Made by a program: the position numbers and the translations under genes. This document shows positions 15,646 to 22,945 of a DNA stretch of 22,946 bases, one piece after another (positions within the stretch are counted from its first letter, which is position 1; each line of letters begins with the position of its first letter). Source of the stretch: Acididesulfobacillus acetoxydans (lineage in GTDB: Bacteria > Bacillota > Desulfitobacteriia > Desulfitobacteriales > Desulfitobacteriaceae); the NCBI RefSeq assembly GCF_900016645.1, contig NZ_CDGJ01000117.1. One strand, given 5' to 3'. Below the pieces are notes generated by a model. It was not told the DNA's origin and ran no database searches. It was given only the letters and a program-made list of their open reading frames with translations.

Positions 15646-17421
15646 ATGAGTAAGGTTAAAGGAACGGTGGACCAGTTTACCTTGGAAATTGTAGGAGATT
15701 CTCTAATCGCCATTGGGGAAGAGATGTTTCATGCCTTGGCCCGCACTTCAATGAGCCCGATCATTTATGAAGTGCTGGATTTTGCTAGCGGATTAACCGA
15801 CGCTAAGGGACAGTTGCTGACCCAAGGCAATGGAGTGACTGGGTTTATCGGATTACTCTCGTCCATGGTCAGGGAGGTCATTGAGAAATACGGACAACCT
15901 GGTGCTCTCCAGCCGGGGGATATTGTCATCATTAACGATCCGTATGGCGGTGGAGGTTCCCATCTATCGGACGTTGGGATGGTTATGCCCATCTTCTATG
16001 AAGAAGAAGTAGTTGCTTTCTCGGCTAACAAGGCGCACTGGACAGAAGTAGGCGGTAAGGATCCGGGTTCCTGGACTACCGATTCTACAGAGGTTTTCCA
16101 GGAGGGGATCCAGTATCCATGCATTAAGCTTTTCGAACGGGGCCGGGTTAACCAAGCACTAGTAGAGCTTACGGCAGCAAACGTGCGCTTTCCCGAGCAG
16201 TCGTTGGGCGACATGTGGGCTCAGGTGGCGGGGCTTCGAACTGGGGACCGACGCTTTAGGGAACTGTGCGAAAAGTATGGTAGGGATACTGTCCTGGCTG
16301 CTGTCGAGCATCTCCTGAATCATGGTGAGCAACTGGCGCTGAACGAATTGAAGAAACTGCCGAAGGGAACATTTGAGGCGCAGGACTTTATCGACGATGA
16401 CGGGATCGGACATGGACCGTTTAACGTGCAGGTCAAAGTGGAGATTACAGACGACGAGTTTATCTGTGATTTTCGTGGTAGCCACCCGCAAGTCCCCGGC
16501 CCGGTGAACTGTTCGTATAGTGCCCTGGTTTCCTCGGTGCGGACCCTCTTTCTGGCGATCACCAACTCGTCCCAGGACGTGAACGACGGTATGTTTCGCC
16601 CCTTGAAGGTGCTAGCGGACAAGGGCTCAATCTTTTCGGCGGAACGGCCGGCAGCTGTCTCCACATATTGGGAGACGATGACCTACGGAGCGGATCTTAT
16701 TTGGAAAGCATTGGCTCCCGTACTTCCCCATCGACTGAGCGCTGGCCATCTCCTATCCGTATGTGGTGTGGTCCTGGCGGGAACGCATCCGGACAGCGGT
16801 GAGCCTTTCCTGGTGGTAGAACCAACCACAGGCGGTTGGGGCGCCGGGGCGGATCTTGATGGAGCCAACGCTCAGTTCTGCATCGGCGACGGCGAGACCT
16901 ACAATGTCCCAATAGAGGTTGCGGAGACCAGATATGGCATTTTAGTTCAGGAGTACAGTTTGCACACGGACGGTGCCGGAGCTGGAAAAAACCGGGGCGG
17001 TTGCGGAACAATCCGGTCCTATACTGCCCTGAGCGACGGGCAAACGATTACAGCTACTTTTGGCAGGCATAAATTCCGGCCCTGGGGATTTAGCGGCGGC
17101 CAGGACGGTTCTCGCAATGAATTTGAGATTCTGAAGACCAGCGGTGAGGTTTGCGGACCGTTCGGCAAATATGCCCGCTTTCCTCTCAAAATGGGAGATA
17201 CGGTACGGATGACCACGGCGACTGGGGGAGGCTATGGCAATCCCTTGGAACGCCCGGCAGACAAGGTAGCGAAGGATGTCCGGAATGGTTATGTCTCAGT
17301 GACGCAGGCCAAGGAAGAATATGGGGTGTTGATTGCTCCAAAGACTTTTGCTCTATTGGGATCTACTCAAGCGCGTCAGCAATTGGCAACAGATAGGGGG
17401 ATGCAGGATGCTAATCGTTGA
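15646..17421 (+). CDS. hyuB: Hydantoinase B/oxoprolinase family protein, B subunit
   Basis: A 591-aa partner subunit of HyuA. Family signatures are DFASGLTDAKGQLLTQG, PGDIVIINDPYGGGGSHLSDV near residues 89-109, ANKAHWTEVGG, a DFRGSHPQVPGPVNCS stretch, and a C-terminal GAGAGKNRGGCG with TGGGYGNPLERP. These are all typical of HyuB/acetone-carboxylase-alpha-like proteins, and the length is in the normal range (about 550-600). The start ATG is 3 nt after the hyuA stop, a usual arrangement for this obligate pair. The last 14 nt overlap the start of the downstream cupin gene, so the three genes are likely co-translated. The presence of a ring-opening hydrolase next to the nicotinate cluster suggests an N-heterocycle catabolic region, but no direct link is shown. 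Confidence 0.92.
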   Translation: MSKVKGTVDQFTLEIVGDSLIAIGEEMFHALARTSMSPIIYEVLDFASGLTDAKGQLLTQGNGVTGFIGLLSSMVREVIEKYGQPGALQPGDIVIINDPYGGGGSHLSDVGMVMPIFYEEEVVAFSANKAHWTEVGGKDPGSWTTDSTEVFQEGIQYPCIKLFERGRVNQALVELTAANVRFPEQSLGDMWAQVAGLRTGDRRFRELCEKYGRDTVLAAVEHLLNHGEQLALNELKKLPKGTFEAQDFIDDDGIGHGPFNVQVKVEITDDEFICDFRGSHPQVPGPVNCSYSALVSSVRTLFLAITNSSQDVNDGMFRPLKVLADKGSIFSAERPAAVSTYWETMTYGADLIWKALAPVLPHRLSAGHLLSVCGVVLAGTHPDSGEPFLVVEPTTGGWGAGADLDGANAQFCIGDGETYNVPIEVAETRYGILVQEYSLHTDGAGAGKNRGGCGTIRSYTALSDGQTITATFGRHKFRPWGFSGGQDGSRNEFEILKTSGEVCGPFGKYARFPLKMGDTVRMTTATGGGYGNPLERPADKVAKDVRNGYVSVTQAKEEYGVLIAPKTFALLGSTQARQQLATDRGMQDANR

Positions 17422-17740
17422 TGTGAACGAAGTCAAGGCACATGAGATTACCAATCTTAAGGTGCTGTTTTCCGAGAATGCAACTGCTGGAGGCACAGTT
17501 CAGTTTGGTACCGTAGTGCTCCGGCCACAGGCGAGAATACCGTTGAACGGGATGGGAGTTCACGTACAGGACGAGTACTCGATTATAATTAAGGGGTCGG
17601 TAGTTACGGGTGTTGGAGGGAGCACCTATCGACTGAAGAAGGGTCAGGCTACATTGATTCCAGCAGGAGAGGCTCATTGGAGTTTCAATGAGGGGAAGGA
17701 AGATTGCGAAATCGTTTGGGCATTAGTGGGACGCTCTTAG
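17408..17740 (+). CDS. Small cupin-domain protein
   Basis: A 110-aa single-domain cupin. The beta-barrel pattern is visible in VVLRPQARIPLNGMGVHVQDEYSIIIKGSVVTGVGG and KKGQATLIPAGEAHWSFN, giving His and Glu residues at the usual metal-site positions (HVQDEYS and GEAHW). ATG 17408 lies inside the hyuB end (14-nt overlap), preceded by AGGGGG at 17396-17401. A longer frame from 17333 is not needed. Small cupins next to hydantoinase genes may act as isomerases, metal-binding sensors or carbohydrate/amide-modifying enzymes; nothing here decides which. Confidence 0.82.
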   Translation: MLIVDVNEVKAHEITNLKVLFSENATAGGTVQFGTVVLRPQARIPLNGMGVHVQDEYSIIIKGSVVTGVGGSTYRLKKGQATLIPAGEAHWSFNEGKEDCEIVWALVGRS

Positions 17741-18025
17741 CCGAAGCCTCTAGTCAAGGAATTGGTTGGATGAAGCTACAGCAAATAAATTAAGTGGATT
17801 TGGCACAAAAGGACTGGCCGGGTAGTTTCTACAATCAAGTCGGCCTAAAGGTGAAAGCCTATTTTCCGTAAAGCAAAGACTTTTATGGTACCTGTCCAGC
17901 CTTCAAATCGCGGAGCACAGCAGAGATAGGATGACTCTTCTAAATACAGTCATATAGTCCCTCTCAGGATTGTCCATTAAAGGTCGGAGGCGGTCAGTAC
18001 GCTTTTAGGCTTATGCCTGAAGGGT
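17741..18025. other. Intergenic stretch before the M24 gene promoter
   Basis: About 285 nt with no open frame that looks like protein on either strand. A small imperfect hairpin with AGGC/GCCT arms lies at about 18007-18018. No T-run after the cupin gene marks a clear terminator. The promoter of the next gene begins at 18026. Confidence 0.45.
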
Positions 18026-18055
18026 TTGCGCTCGTTTTAAGTAACTGATTATAAT
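18026..18055 (+). promoter_or_regulatory. Promoter of the M24-type gene
   Basis: TTGCGC (18026-18031) and a perfect -10 TATAAT (18050-18055) are separated by 18 nt and point to the M24 gene start 78 nt downstream. The leader contains a possible stem, CGTCTG (18071-18076) with CAGACG (18091-18096), about 36 nt before the start codon. Confidence 0.6.
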
Positions 18056-18132
18056 CGGGTGGGCACCTGGCGTCTGCTTACGTTTGGTGTCAGACGACAT
18101 TTTCAGAGATGAAAAAGAGCTGGAGGTTAAAA

Positions 18133-18708
18133 GTGGGGCCACATCCGTCAAGAATTAAGCGTACCCAATTGCTATTGGTAAAGCAAGAAATTGACGCCAT
18201 AATTGTTGTTTCGACGGCGAACTTTTTCTATTTTACGGGAATCTGGATTGATCCCTTGGAAAGGTTGCTGGCATGTGTAATCAGGAAAAACGGAGATCCC
18301 GTGATCATTGCTCCTCAGATACACGAAGAGGAATTGGCTCCCTGCTCCATAGGGACCATCCTTTGGCAAGACGGGCAGGATCCCATTGCGCTGCTGGCTC
18401 GGTGTCTGCCTGTCGAGGGCATTGTGGCTGTCGACAATCTGTGGCCGAGTCGTTACCTGTTATTCCTGATGAAGCAGCGACCTAAATTGGCATTTACAAA
18501 CAGCGATGAGATCTTAGGAGTTATCCGACGGAAAAAGGACTCGATTGAGCTTGGTTACCTGCGGGAGGCAGGAGCTAAGACCGATCGAATTATGCAGGAA
18601 ATTACTAGGAAGATTACTGCGGGCGTTAAAGAAATAGAAGTAGCGGAAGAATTATTATCTTTGTGGAGACGCGAGGGAGAGCAACCTTCATTTCCTCCGA
18701 TTTATTAA
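18133..18708 (+). pseudogene. M24/creatinase-type (Xaa-Pro peptidase family) gene, truncated to the N-terminal domain
   Basis: The frame encodes 191 residues matching the creatinase N-terminal domain: RIKRTQLLLVKQEIDAIIVV, NFFYFTGIW, then IRRKKDSIELGYLREAGAKTDRIM at the linker to the pita-bread domain. It ends GEQPSFPPIY and stops, exactly where family members read S.PPI and continue into the metal-binding catalytic domain. The roughly 200 catalytic residues are absent, so this is a 3'-truncated gene, probably cut when mobile DNA arrived on its right. GTG 18133 is preferred: TGGAGG at 18121-18126 is 6 nt upstream. An in-frame ATG at 18109 lacks a ribosome binding site. It has its own promoter at 18026. 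The ancestral enzyme may have hydrolysed a C-N bond of a product of the hydantoinase. Confidence 0.75.
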
Positions 18709-18862
18709 ACGATTCATACCTGACAGGTACGCATTTGAACGATATGACAGTCTGAAACATTACGCAAGGCTTTGCAGTCTGCTTAACGAGATGATGTTAC
18801 CCAAGGGTTCATTGGCTCGCCAACAGACTCCACGGATATTTTTCAAGGAGGGCTACGGCTAG
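18701..18862 (+). other. Possible short coding remnant of unknown origin
   Basis: In the frame one base off the truncated M24 gene, an open stretch of 53 codons runs from the breakpoint to TAG 18860-18862. Its translation looks protein-like (RYAFERYDSLKHYARLC, then LPKGSLARQQTPRIFF), with no start codon at its beginning. It may be the end of a gene brought next to the M24 fragment by rearrangement. I do not recognise the family. Confidence 0.3.
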
Positions 18863-19091
18863 TCCAACTTTCCGCTAAATAGGTCGCTAACCCTTGCTGT
18901 ATCTCGCTTTGCGATTTTAATTCTGTCACTACAAGCTATTTATTTCCATTTATCGAATTACCCCGAAAATATGCCGTTCCGACCTTTTAATTTAAGCCTA
19001 ACAGGGAGCAACCAAATCTTCAATGAGATAATTTCCCTGGGATCTGGAATTACGTCACTACATTGAATCTGGGCAAAGTAAGAAAACGTCT
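18863..19091. other. Left flank of the RIT element, no intact gene
   Basis: About 230 nt without a gene. On the - strand, 19089 down to 18958 is open for 43 codons and ends in a basic tail (LLPVRLKLKGRNGIFSG) reminiscent of a transposase C-terminus, but I cannot name a family. It does not resemble the C-terminal part of the IS256-type transposase that is cut at the other side of the element. Confidence 0.35.
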
Positions 19092-19113
19092 AAAATCCAA
19101 AGGTTTGGATTTT
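19092..19113. repeat. Extra palindromic copy of the RIT core repeat
   Basis: AAAATCCAAA (19092-19101) and TTTGGATTTT (19104-19113) form a perfect 10-bp inverted repeat around GG. The arms are the same core as in the element's terminal repeats, but the copy sits outside the 32-bp outer repeat, on the left side only. Confidence 0.8.
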
Positions 19114-19117
19114 CTTT

Positions 19118-19149
19118 CGTTATCCAAACAAAAATAAAATCCAAACCTT
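19118..19149. repeat. RIT left outer inverted repeat (32 bp)
   Basis: Exact reverse complement of 22529-22560. It reads CGTTATCCAAAC at its outer edge and ends in the core AAAATCCAAACCTT. Confidence 0.93.
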
Positions 19150-19182
19150 GCAGAAAAAAGCGCTTAATTGAGCTGTTTTCAT

Positions 19183-19205
19183 CGAAAAAGGTTTGGATTT
19201 TTTCT
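19183..19205. repeat. RIT left inner inverted repeat (23 bp)
   Basis: Exact reverse complement of 22472-22494. It contains the core AAGGTTTGGATTTT in the opposite orientation to the outer copy, so each end has two facing core sites about 40 nt apart. It ends just before the ritC stop codon at 19206. Confidence 0.93.
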
Positions 19206-20255
19206 TTACCGCTTGATTGGTTTCACACCACAGAAGTTAGCTAGTGAGGCTTTATTGTCCTTCCATTTCTTTGGGGCTTTCCGACTGTTCTCATCTTCAA
19301 GCGTCGCCAGAGCTTTCGCCTTCTGCTCGATTGTAATGTCCAGATATGCCATCGTCGTCTGCAGCTGTTCATGGCCCAATAAGAGCGATATCTGCACGAT
19401 GTTCATCCCGTCCTCTAGCCAATGAGACGACTTCGCGTGCCTCAACTGGTGCGCATGGAAGTCCCTGGGTACCTCAACGCACGACTTGTGAGCTGTTTCA
19501 GCATGTAGTTTAAGCCGCTTGCTTACCGCCATCTGGCTCATTTTCCCGCGAGGGCCTGCGTTGCGTGAGTAGAAGACGTAGGTATCCGGGGCCGGAACGG
19601 CCCCATGGAACTCCTTAAGGTAGCCCTTCAGGTGGGCGACCGCCTTGGGTAGAAGGTACAGTGTCCTTATCTTGTTGCCTTTCCCAATGATGTTGACATT
19701 GGGATTCCTGGCATCCAAGTGTAACTGACCGACCTTCATCGACAGGATCTCGTCAATCCGTGCCGCCGTGCTGTACAGGGTGACAATCAGCGCCAGATCG
19801 CGCCGGCCAGTCGTTGTGGAGGTATCCGGTGCCGCCATCAGCGCCCGTACCGCGTCTTTGCTCATGCCCTTTACCTTCCTGCGCTTTTCCCTTCGCCGTT
19901 GTATGCCGGATGCGGCCTCGCTGATGTGTAGCATGGAGACTTCCTTGCCCCCGAGGTACTTCAGGAACACCCTTAGGGATGCGAGCCGGATGTTGCAGGT
20001 TTCAGGAGAACATCCGCGAGTATCGTCCAGCCACCGCAACCATTCCTCGATCATGTCCCTACTGAAACAGTCGCAGCTCAGCCTCTCCGGATCGATTCCC
20101 TTTTCGTCCTCGAGGAAACCTATATAAAGCGAGATAGCATACTCATACGACTTGAGGGTGTTTTCGCTGCGGCTCTTCTGGGACGGTACATAGTCTCTCA
20201 GGAACGTGTGGATGTGCCGGGCGATGGCGATGGACTCTTTCTCAGCCTTCTTCAT
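19206..20255 (-). CDS. ritC: Tyrosine recombinase, third of the RIT trio
   Basis: A 349-aa tyrosine recombinase/integrase. The N-terminal SAM-like core-binding domain spans roughly residues 10-120 (ENTLKSYEYAISLYIGFL), and the catalytic domain covers the rest. The active-site set is complete: Arg in TAARIDEIL, Lys in GKGNKIR, HxxR in FHAHQLRHAK, His in LLGHEQLQ and the Tyr nucleophile in TMAYLDI, 9 residues after that His. ATG 20253-20255 has GGAGG 6 nt upstream and overlaps ritB by 14 nt. A longer frame to 20288 lies inside ritB. It presumably acts with the other two recombinases on the paired terminal sites; the exact division of labour within RIT elements is unknown. Confidence 0.9.
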   Translation of the reverse strand: MKKAEKESIAIARHIHTFLRDYVPSQKSRSENTLKSYEYAISLYIGFLEDEKGIDPERLSCDCFSRDMIEEWLRWLDDTRGCSPETCNIRLASLRVFLKYLGGKEVSMLHISEAASGIQRRREKRRKVKGMSKDAVRALMAAPDTSTTTGRRDLALIVTLYSTAARIDEILSMKVGQLHLDARNPNVNIIGKGNKIRTLYLLPKAVAHLKGYLKEFHGAVPAPDTYVFYSRNAGPRGKMSQMAVSKRLKLHAETAHKSCVEVPRDFHAHQLRHAKSSHWLEDGMNIVQISLLLGHEQLQTTMAYLDITIEQKAKALATLEDENSRKAPKKWKDNKASLANFCGVKPIKR

Positions 20256-21204
20256 AATCCGCCTCCGGCACGATGTCGTCGAAATCACGCCCGGTCCGTT
20301 CCAACAGGATATCGGCCATAGCCGGCACCAGGTGGAAGTAGTACTTAGTACTCTCCAGCGAAGCGTGGCCCATGCTCTTGCTCAGGTACACGAGTTTCGA
20401 AAAGAACTCGAAGCCTTCCCCGATCCATTGGTTGATGTTTTCCACAGCGTAGTTGTGGCGGAGTCCGTACGCTGTGGCATGCGGTGTGTTGTGCTTGTGC
20501 CAAAGCTTGCGAAAATTGTATACCACCCATCCATTCGTGAGAAATGAACCTTTTGCGGAAGGGAAGAAATACTTCCGCCCCGGGTGCAGCGCCTGGATTG
20601 CGGCATTGTACCTCCTTAGCAGGTCCAGCATGGTGTCATGGAGAACGATAAAGTGCTGGGAATGGCCCTTGGAATAGTGGATGATGAGAACGCCCTGGAC
20701 TAGATCGACGTCACCCACCTGGAGCATTCTCGCCTCGTTGGTCCTTATCCCGCTGCTATACAGGAGTCGAAAGAATACCGGCACGACAATTCTGCGAGTG
20801 AGTACCACAAGAGTGCGGGGCGTGGACGGCAGACTGTCACAGGCCTTGAAGAAGCATTCCAGCTCGAATTCCGTGAAAGCATGGGGTATGTAGGTGCGGG
20901 GTTCCCTCTTCGGAATGTTCGGCCCCACGACATCCGCCATTTCCCGATCTCTCAGGTAGCGGGCGAAGTTCGAGATGACAAATATCCTCGTCCTGCAACT
21001 ATTGTTTGTCTCTGTGGTGCGCTGCGTGCACCAACCGTCCACTATTTCCTGGGTCAGCGTCTCCGCTTCCGGAAACGACTGGGTGCAATAGCTGTCGAAA
21101 AGGAACAAGTTGTGCTCATATGTCTCGTTCCATCGCCCGGACGCTTTCTGAAAGGCGATGAACGCTTCCATCAAAGGGGTAAGAAAGGACTGAAACCTAC
21201 GCAT
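20242..21204 (-). CDS. ritB: Tyrosine recombinase, second of the RIT trio
   Basis: A 320-aa tyrosine recombinase. The core-binding domain lies near residues 10-110 and the catalytic domain after that. Seen are Arg in SSGIRTNEARML, Lys in SKGHSQHF, Arg249 in AYGLRHNYA, His280 in MGHASLES and Tyr289 in TKYYFHL. The usual His of the HxxR box is replaced by Tyr246 (YGLR), which the other two members do not show. ATG 21202-21204 overlaps the ritA stop by 8 nt and has a GAGGGGG ribosome binding site upstream. The open frame can be extended to 21312, but only through ritA sequence. Translational coupling with both neighbours is likely. Confidence 0.9.
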   Translation of the reverse strand: MRRFQSFLTPLMEAFIAFQKASGRWNETYEHNLFLFDSYCTQSFPEAETLTQEIVDGWCTQRTTETNNSCRTRIFVISNFARYLRDREMADVVGPNIPKREPRTYIPHAFTEFELECFFKACDSLPSTPRTLVVLTRRIVVPVFFRLLYSSGIRTNEARMLQVGDVDLVQGVLIIHYSKGHSQHFIVLHDTMLDLLRRYNAAIQALHPGRKYFFPSAKGSFLTNGWVVYNFRKLWHKHNTPHATAYGLRHNYAVENINQWIGEGFEFFSKLVYLSKSMGHASLESTKYYFHLVPAMADILLERTGRDFDDIVPEADYEEG

Positions 21205-22429
21205 CGGCGAACACCCCCTCGGACACTGGAAAACGGGCTGTGCTAAGGGCGCATTCCTTAAGATGGACGAAATCTGCCGAGAGGTAGGTCTCCAACGATT
21301 CAGGCTCAGCATGTCCGAGTGTGTCGCTAATCACCGCTTGGGGCACCCCGTTGCCCAAAAGGGTTGTCGCAAGATGGTGACGGAAGATATGGAAACCTTT
21401 TCTGTCCCCTTTCGATTGTCGTATGCTCGCCTTCTCCATAATTCGAGCCGCCACCCTCCAAATGTTGGCGCTTTCCATCCCTTTGTAAGGCCCTTTCTGG
21501 GTCAGGAATAGGATTGGGCAATCCACTGAGGGACGCTCCTCATTTAGGTAATCGTAGATGGCGTTACCAACTGTGGCACTCAGAGGGAGTTCCAGGGGTT
21601 CCGCAGTCTTCTGCTGTTTGATCCTTATGAGATCGCATTCCCAGTCGATCGAAGCCCGTTCCATGGCAGCAATGTCGCAGGACCGCAAGCCGGTATAGTA
21701 GGCAAGTTTCCCGATCGCCCTGTCGCGCAGAGTAAGTGAATTGGTCATATCATCCATCGCGTCGAGAAAATACTGCGTCTCCTGTGGTGTAAGGTATTGT
21801 ATGTTCTTTCTTGCCTCCCGCGTCGCGGGGAGGAAGGACAGCACTTTCTTGCAGGCATTCGGGTTCAGGGGAGTACAAACCTTAAGGAAAGCAGAGATAC
21901 AGTTTCTGTTAGCATGGCTTTTGAGCCGTTCTCCTTCCGGGGACACAAAAACAGACATCACTACTTCCTCCGCGATGTCATCCAGTTTGCTGATTCCGGT
22001 CTCCTGTAGTGAGAGCAGGAAGGCGGCAGCGTTTTGAGATTCCGTGCGTATTGAGGACTCTTTCTTGCCGCGTTTTCTCTCCACCGTGCTGTGGTAGTCT
22101 ATCAGTGACCTGAACTCGGCTACCAGCTTTGGGTATGCGCCCCTTTCTAAAAGTCCCGACCACTTCCCGTCGGGATATTTGCCGTTAAGGTCGAATTCCT
22201 TAATGGCGCCGATGAATGCGCGCCTTTTTTCGAGACTGCCAGGGGATAACGGAGTTGCTTTGTAGTCCTTGTACACGTCACTGTAGCAGTCCCAGTCTTT
22301 GGAATCTGCTTCCGCCAAGATCTTCTGGATTTCCTTCTGCAACCTACCGATGTAGTCTTTCGAGTAACCGGCAGCTTCCATGTAGGAAATTAGCTTAGGA
22401 TGGTTGTTTCTTAGATATTCCACATTCAT
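21197..22429 (-). CDS. ritA: Tyrosine recombinase, first of the RIT trio
   Basis: A 410-aa tyrosine recombinase, the first gene of the element. The long N-terminal region (about 190 residues) precedes the catalytic domain. The active site is complete: Arg249 (YTGLRSCDI), Lys in KQQKTAEPLELPL, His347 and Arg350 (FHIFRHH), His373 (LGHAEPES) and Tyr382 (ETYLSAD). ATG 22427-22429 has AGGAGG 8 nt upstream (plus-strand CCTCCT 22438-22443). The promoter appears to abut the inner terminal repeat. C-terminal overlap with ritB is 8 nt. Confidence 0.92.
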   Translation of the reverse strand: MNVEYLRNNHPKLISYMEAAGYSKDYIGRLQKEIQKILAEADSKDWDCYSDVYKDYKATPLSPGSLEKRRAFIGAIKEFDLNGKYPDGKWSGLLERGAYPKLVAEFRSLIDYHSTVERKRGKKESSIRTESQNAAAFLLSLQETGISKLDDIAEEVVMSVFVSPEGERLKSHANRNCISAFLKVCTPLNPNACKKVLSFLPATREARKNIQYLTPQETQYFLDAMDDMTNSLTLRDRAIGKLAYYTGLRSCDIAAMERASIDWECDLIRIKQQKTAEPLELPLSATVGNAIYDYLNEERPSVDCPILFLTQKGPYKGMESANIWRVAARIMEKASIRQSKGDRKGFHIFRHHLATTLLGNGVPQAVISDTLGHAEPESLETYLSADFVHLKECALSTARFPVSEGVFADA

Positions 22430-22461
22430 ATGGATGACCTCCTATCGAGATTGATAGCAAG

Positions 22462-22470
22462 ATCATACCA
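22462..22470 (-). promoter_or_regulatory. Putative extended -10 promoter of ritABC
   Basis: On the - strand, TGG directly followed by TATGAT (22470 down to 22462) forms an extended -10 element about 33 nt before ritA. The -35 region would fall inside the right inner inverted repeat (22472-22494), so recombinase bound there should compete with RNA polymerase. Confidence 0.5.
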
Positions 22471-22471
22471 C

Positions 22472-22494
22472 AGAAAAAATCCAAACCTTTTTCG
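22472..22494. repeat. RIT right inner inverted repeat (23 bp)
   Basis: Exact reverse complement of 19183-19205; core AAAATCCAAACCTT oriented toward the outer copy. Confidence 0.93.
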
Positions 22495-22528
22495 GAGAAA
22501 AGCGGCTTGTTACGCGGCTTTGAACTGA

Positions 22529-22560
22529 AAGGTTTGGATTTTATTTTTGTTTGGATAACG
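22529..22560. repeat. RIT right outer inverted repeat (32 bp)
   Basis: Exact reverse complement of 19118-19149. Its outer 20 nt are read as the last codons and stop of the truncated IS256-type transposase on the - strand. Confidence 0.93.
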
Positions 22561-22945
22561 CCGCTTGGTAAACCTGTTTTAAGTCAGCCATCACCGGCTT
22601 TCGATCTTTGAAGGAAATATACTTCATGGAGTTGCGAATCTGATGAATCACGCACAGTTGAATCGATGTTCGGGGAAAAACGCTGTTTATGGCCTCTGAG
22701 AAGCCTGTCAGCCCGTCTTTGCTGGCAATTAGGATGTCTTCTACGCCCCGATTCTTTAAGTCGTTGCAGACACTGAGCCAGAAGCTGGCACTTTCACTTT
22801 CGCCAATCCAGATTCCGAGAATATCTTTACGGCCTTGTACATCCAGGCCCAAAACAGAGTAAGCGGCTTTGGTGACAATCCGATTATCTTTGCGAACCTT
22901 GAAGTGAATCGCGTCCAGAAAGACGATGGGATAGATACGCTCAAG
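22541..22945 (-). pseudogene. IS256/mutator-family transposase fragment, cut by the RIT element
   Basis: A - strand frame enters from beyond the window's right edge and runs 134 codons. It shows the middle of an IS256-type transposase: YPIVFLDAIHFKVR (first catalytic Asp), VLGLDVQGRKDILGIWIGESES, ILIASKDGLTGF (second Asp) and the family signature QLCVIHQIRNSMKYI, then MADLKQVYQAALS. Family members continue for about 100 further residues, including the catalytic Glu (TTNAIE region). Here the frame passes into the RIT outer repeat and stops at 22541-22543. The protein is therefore C-terminally truncated and inactive. The start is outside the window. Confidence 0.9.

Larger units (their letters stand above)
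19118..22560 (-). mobile_element. RIT (recombinase-in-trio) element
   Basis: A 3,443-bp element with three overlapping tyrosine recombinase genes transcribed right to left (ritA, ritB, ritC) and nothing else. The ends are a perfect 32-bp inverted repeat (19118-19149 and 22529-22560) plus a perfect 23-bp inner inverted repeat (19183-19205 and 22472-22494). Size, gene order and overlaps match the RIT class. The right end lies within an IS256-type transposase gene. No target-site duplication is visible. All three genes are open, so it may be active. Confidence 0.88.

Noticed and set aside
19206..22429. Tn554-type transposon or prophage integrase
   Set aside because: Tn554 carries two recombinases plus a small TnpC that is not a recombinase, and cargo; here there are three full recombinases with overlapping genes, terminal inverted repeats, no cargo and no phage genes.
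19092..22560. CRISPR-like array from the repeated AAGGTTTGGATTTT core
   Set aside because: Only five copies, in both orientations, clustered at two ends of a recombinase trio; they are element ends, not regularly spaced direct repeats.
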